Source: an uncultured Bacteroidales bacterium (GTDB lineage: Bacteria; Bacteroidota; Bacteroidia; Bacteroidales; Marinilabiliaceae). Taken from it: a DNA stretch of 7,672 nucleotides. Made by a program: the position numbers and the translations under genes. Shown here in pieces: positions 7,135 to 7,672 of the stretch (position 1 is its first letter; every line of letters begins with the position of its first letter). Below the pieces are notes generated by a model. That model saw nothing but the letters and a program-made list of their open reading frames with translations. It was not told the origin of the DNA and searched no databases. Location: contig CAKVCS010000045.1 in assembly GCA_934725785.1 (NCBI GenBank), positions 1 to 7,672 of the forward strand, written 5' to 3'.

Positions 7135-7183
7135 AAAAAAGGACGCAGTGCCGAGGCTTATGGCCACGGCGCTGCGCCTTTTT
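7135..7183 (-). terminator. Intrinsic (Rho-independent) terminator after clpP, possibly bidirectional
   Basis: On the transcribed strand, AAAAAGGCGCAG pairs with CTGCGTCCTTTTTT further on, with one bulged A. The interior adds GCCG/CGGC pairing, and the structure ends in a run of six T. The run of A on the other flank means the hairpin is followed by five T on the plus strand as well, so it could stop transcription from either side. It begins 41 bp past the clpP stop and ends about 53 bp before the clpX ATG. Much of clpP transcription should therefore end here, and clpX needs read-through or its own promoter. Confidence 0.85.
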
Positions 7184-7224
7184 CAGCCTTATGATTTCCT
7201 ATCTTGAGCGGAAGTCACTTATTC

Positions 7225-7672
7225 TTATTTCTTCTCTCGTTTCAGGACCTCGTCAATCATGCCGTACGCCTTGGCCTCCTCCGCGGTCATCCAGTGGTCG
7301 CGCTCCGAGTCTTTCGCCACCTCGTCAAAGGGTTTGCCCGAGTGGTTGGCGATGATCTCGTAGAGCTCCGTGCGCAGCTTGAGGATCTCGCGGGCCGTTA
7401 TCTCGATGTCCGTGGCCTGGCCTTGCGCCCCGCCCATCGGCTGGTGTATCATGATGCGCGAGTGGGGCAGGGCCGAGCGCTTGCCGCCCTCGCCGGCCAC
7501 GAGCAGCACGGCTGCCATCGAGGCCGCGAGCCCCGTGCATATCGTCGCAACGTTGCTCGATATGTACTGCATCGTGTCGTAAATGCCGAGGCCGGCGTAG
7601 ACGCTGCCGCCTGGTGAGTTAAGGTATATGGATATGTCTTTCGACGAGTCGGCCGACTCCAGGTATAGGAGC
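7225..7672 (-). CDS. clpP: ClpP, serine peptidase subunit of ClpXP, C-terminal part (5' end off the right edge)
   Basis: ClpP forms the 14-subunit barrel in which proteins unfolded by ClpX are cut. The visible 148 codons run from the window edge to the TAA at 7225-7227 and begin 'LLYLESADSSKDISIYLNSPGGSVYAGLGIYDT'. An internal ATG at 7572 is not the start, because conserved ClpP sequence continues upstream of it. In the visible fragment's numbering, the catalytic triad is Ser51 ('GLAASMAAV'), His76 ('MIHQPMGG') and Asp125 ('ERDHWMTAEEA'). The spacings of 25 and 49 residues equal those of E. coli ClpP (97, 122, 171). Roughly the first 50-70 residues are missing, including the N-terminal pore region and any propeptide. 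The gene ends 143 bp before clpX, with a terminator between them. Confidence 0.97.
   Translation of the reverse strand, partial: LLYLESADSSKDISIYLNSPGGSVYAGLGIYDTMQYISSNVATICTGLAASMAAVLLVAGEGGKRSALPHSRIMIHQPMGGAQGQATDIEITAREILKLRTELYEIIANHSGKPFDEVAKDSERDHWMTAEEAKAYGMIDEVLKREKK

Overview
The window is a single block of minus-strand genes with no plus-strand gene that I can support. It looks like chromosomal DNA of a member of the Bacteroidota, most likely Bacteroidales. The FtsH, ClpX, Lon and ClpP proteins carry wording I associate with that group, such as the FtsH 'LGAAWYQPEER' segment and the ClpX 'VGY' docking loop in place of IGF. The genes also generally lack strong Shine-Dalgarno sites. 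Base composition is GC-rich by eye, which has produced many long spurious antisense ORFs. I cannot name the genus.

In transcription order (right to left) the genes are: the C-terminal part of clpP (runs off the right edge); a strong intrinsic terminator; clpX; a 134-bp gap with a sigma-54-like promoter sequence and a perfect 16-bp palindrome; lon; rsfS (ribosome silencing factor); ftsH; a small hotdog-fold dehydratase-like protein; and the start of a DUF2062 membrane protein (runs off the left edge). From lon leftward the gaps are 33, 58, 18 and 2 bp, so lon-rsfS-ftsH-hotdog-DUF2062 reads as one operon. clpX and clpP appear to be separate or only partly coupled units.

The main biological theme is protein quality control. 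Four ATP-dependent protease components (ClpP, ClpX, Lon, FtsH) lie within about 7 kb, together with a factor that blocks ribosome subunit joining. The catalytic residues of all the proteases that can be seen are intact. The left end turns to lipid or envelope functions: a dehydratase-like protein that lacks the usual acidic catalytic residue, followed by a DUF2062 protein, probably the edge of a larger lipid-related gene set outside the window.

The points most worth a second look are the lon control region, where a TTGGCACG-N4-TAGC element abuts a perfect palindrome over the predicted start site; the clustering of the proteases; the hairpin spanning the rsfS stop codon; and the hotdog protein with Met where Glu is expected. 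I saw no mobile element, CRISPR array, tRNA or rRNA.
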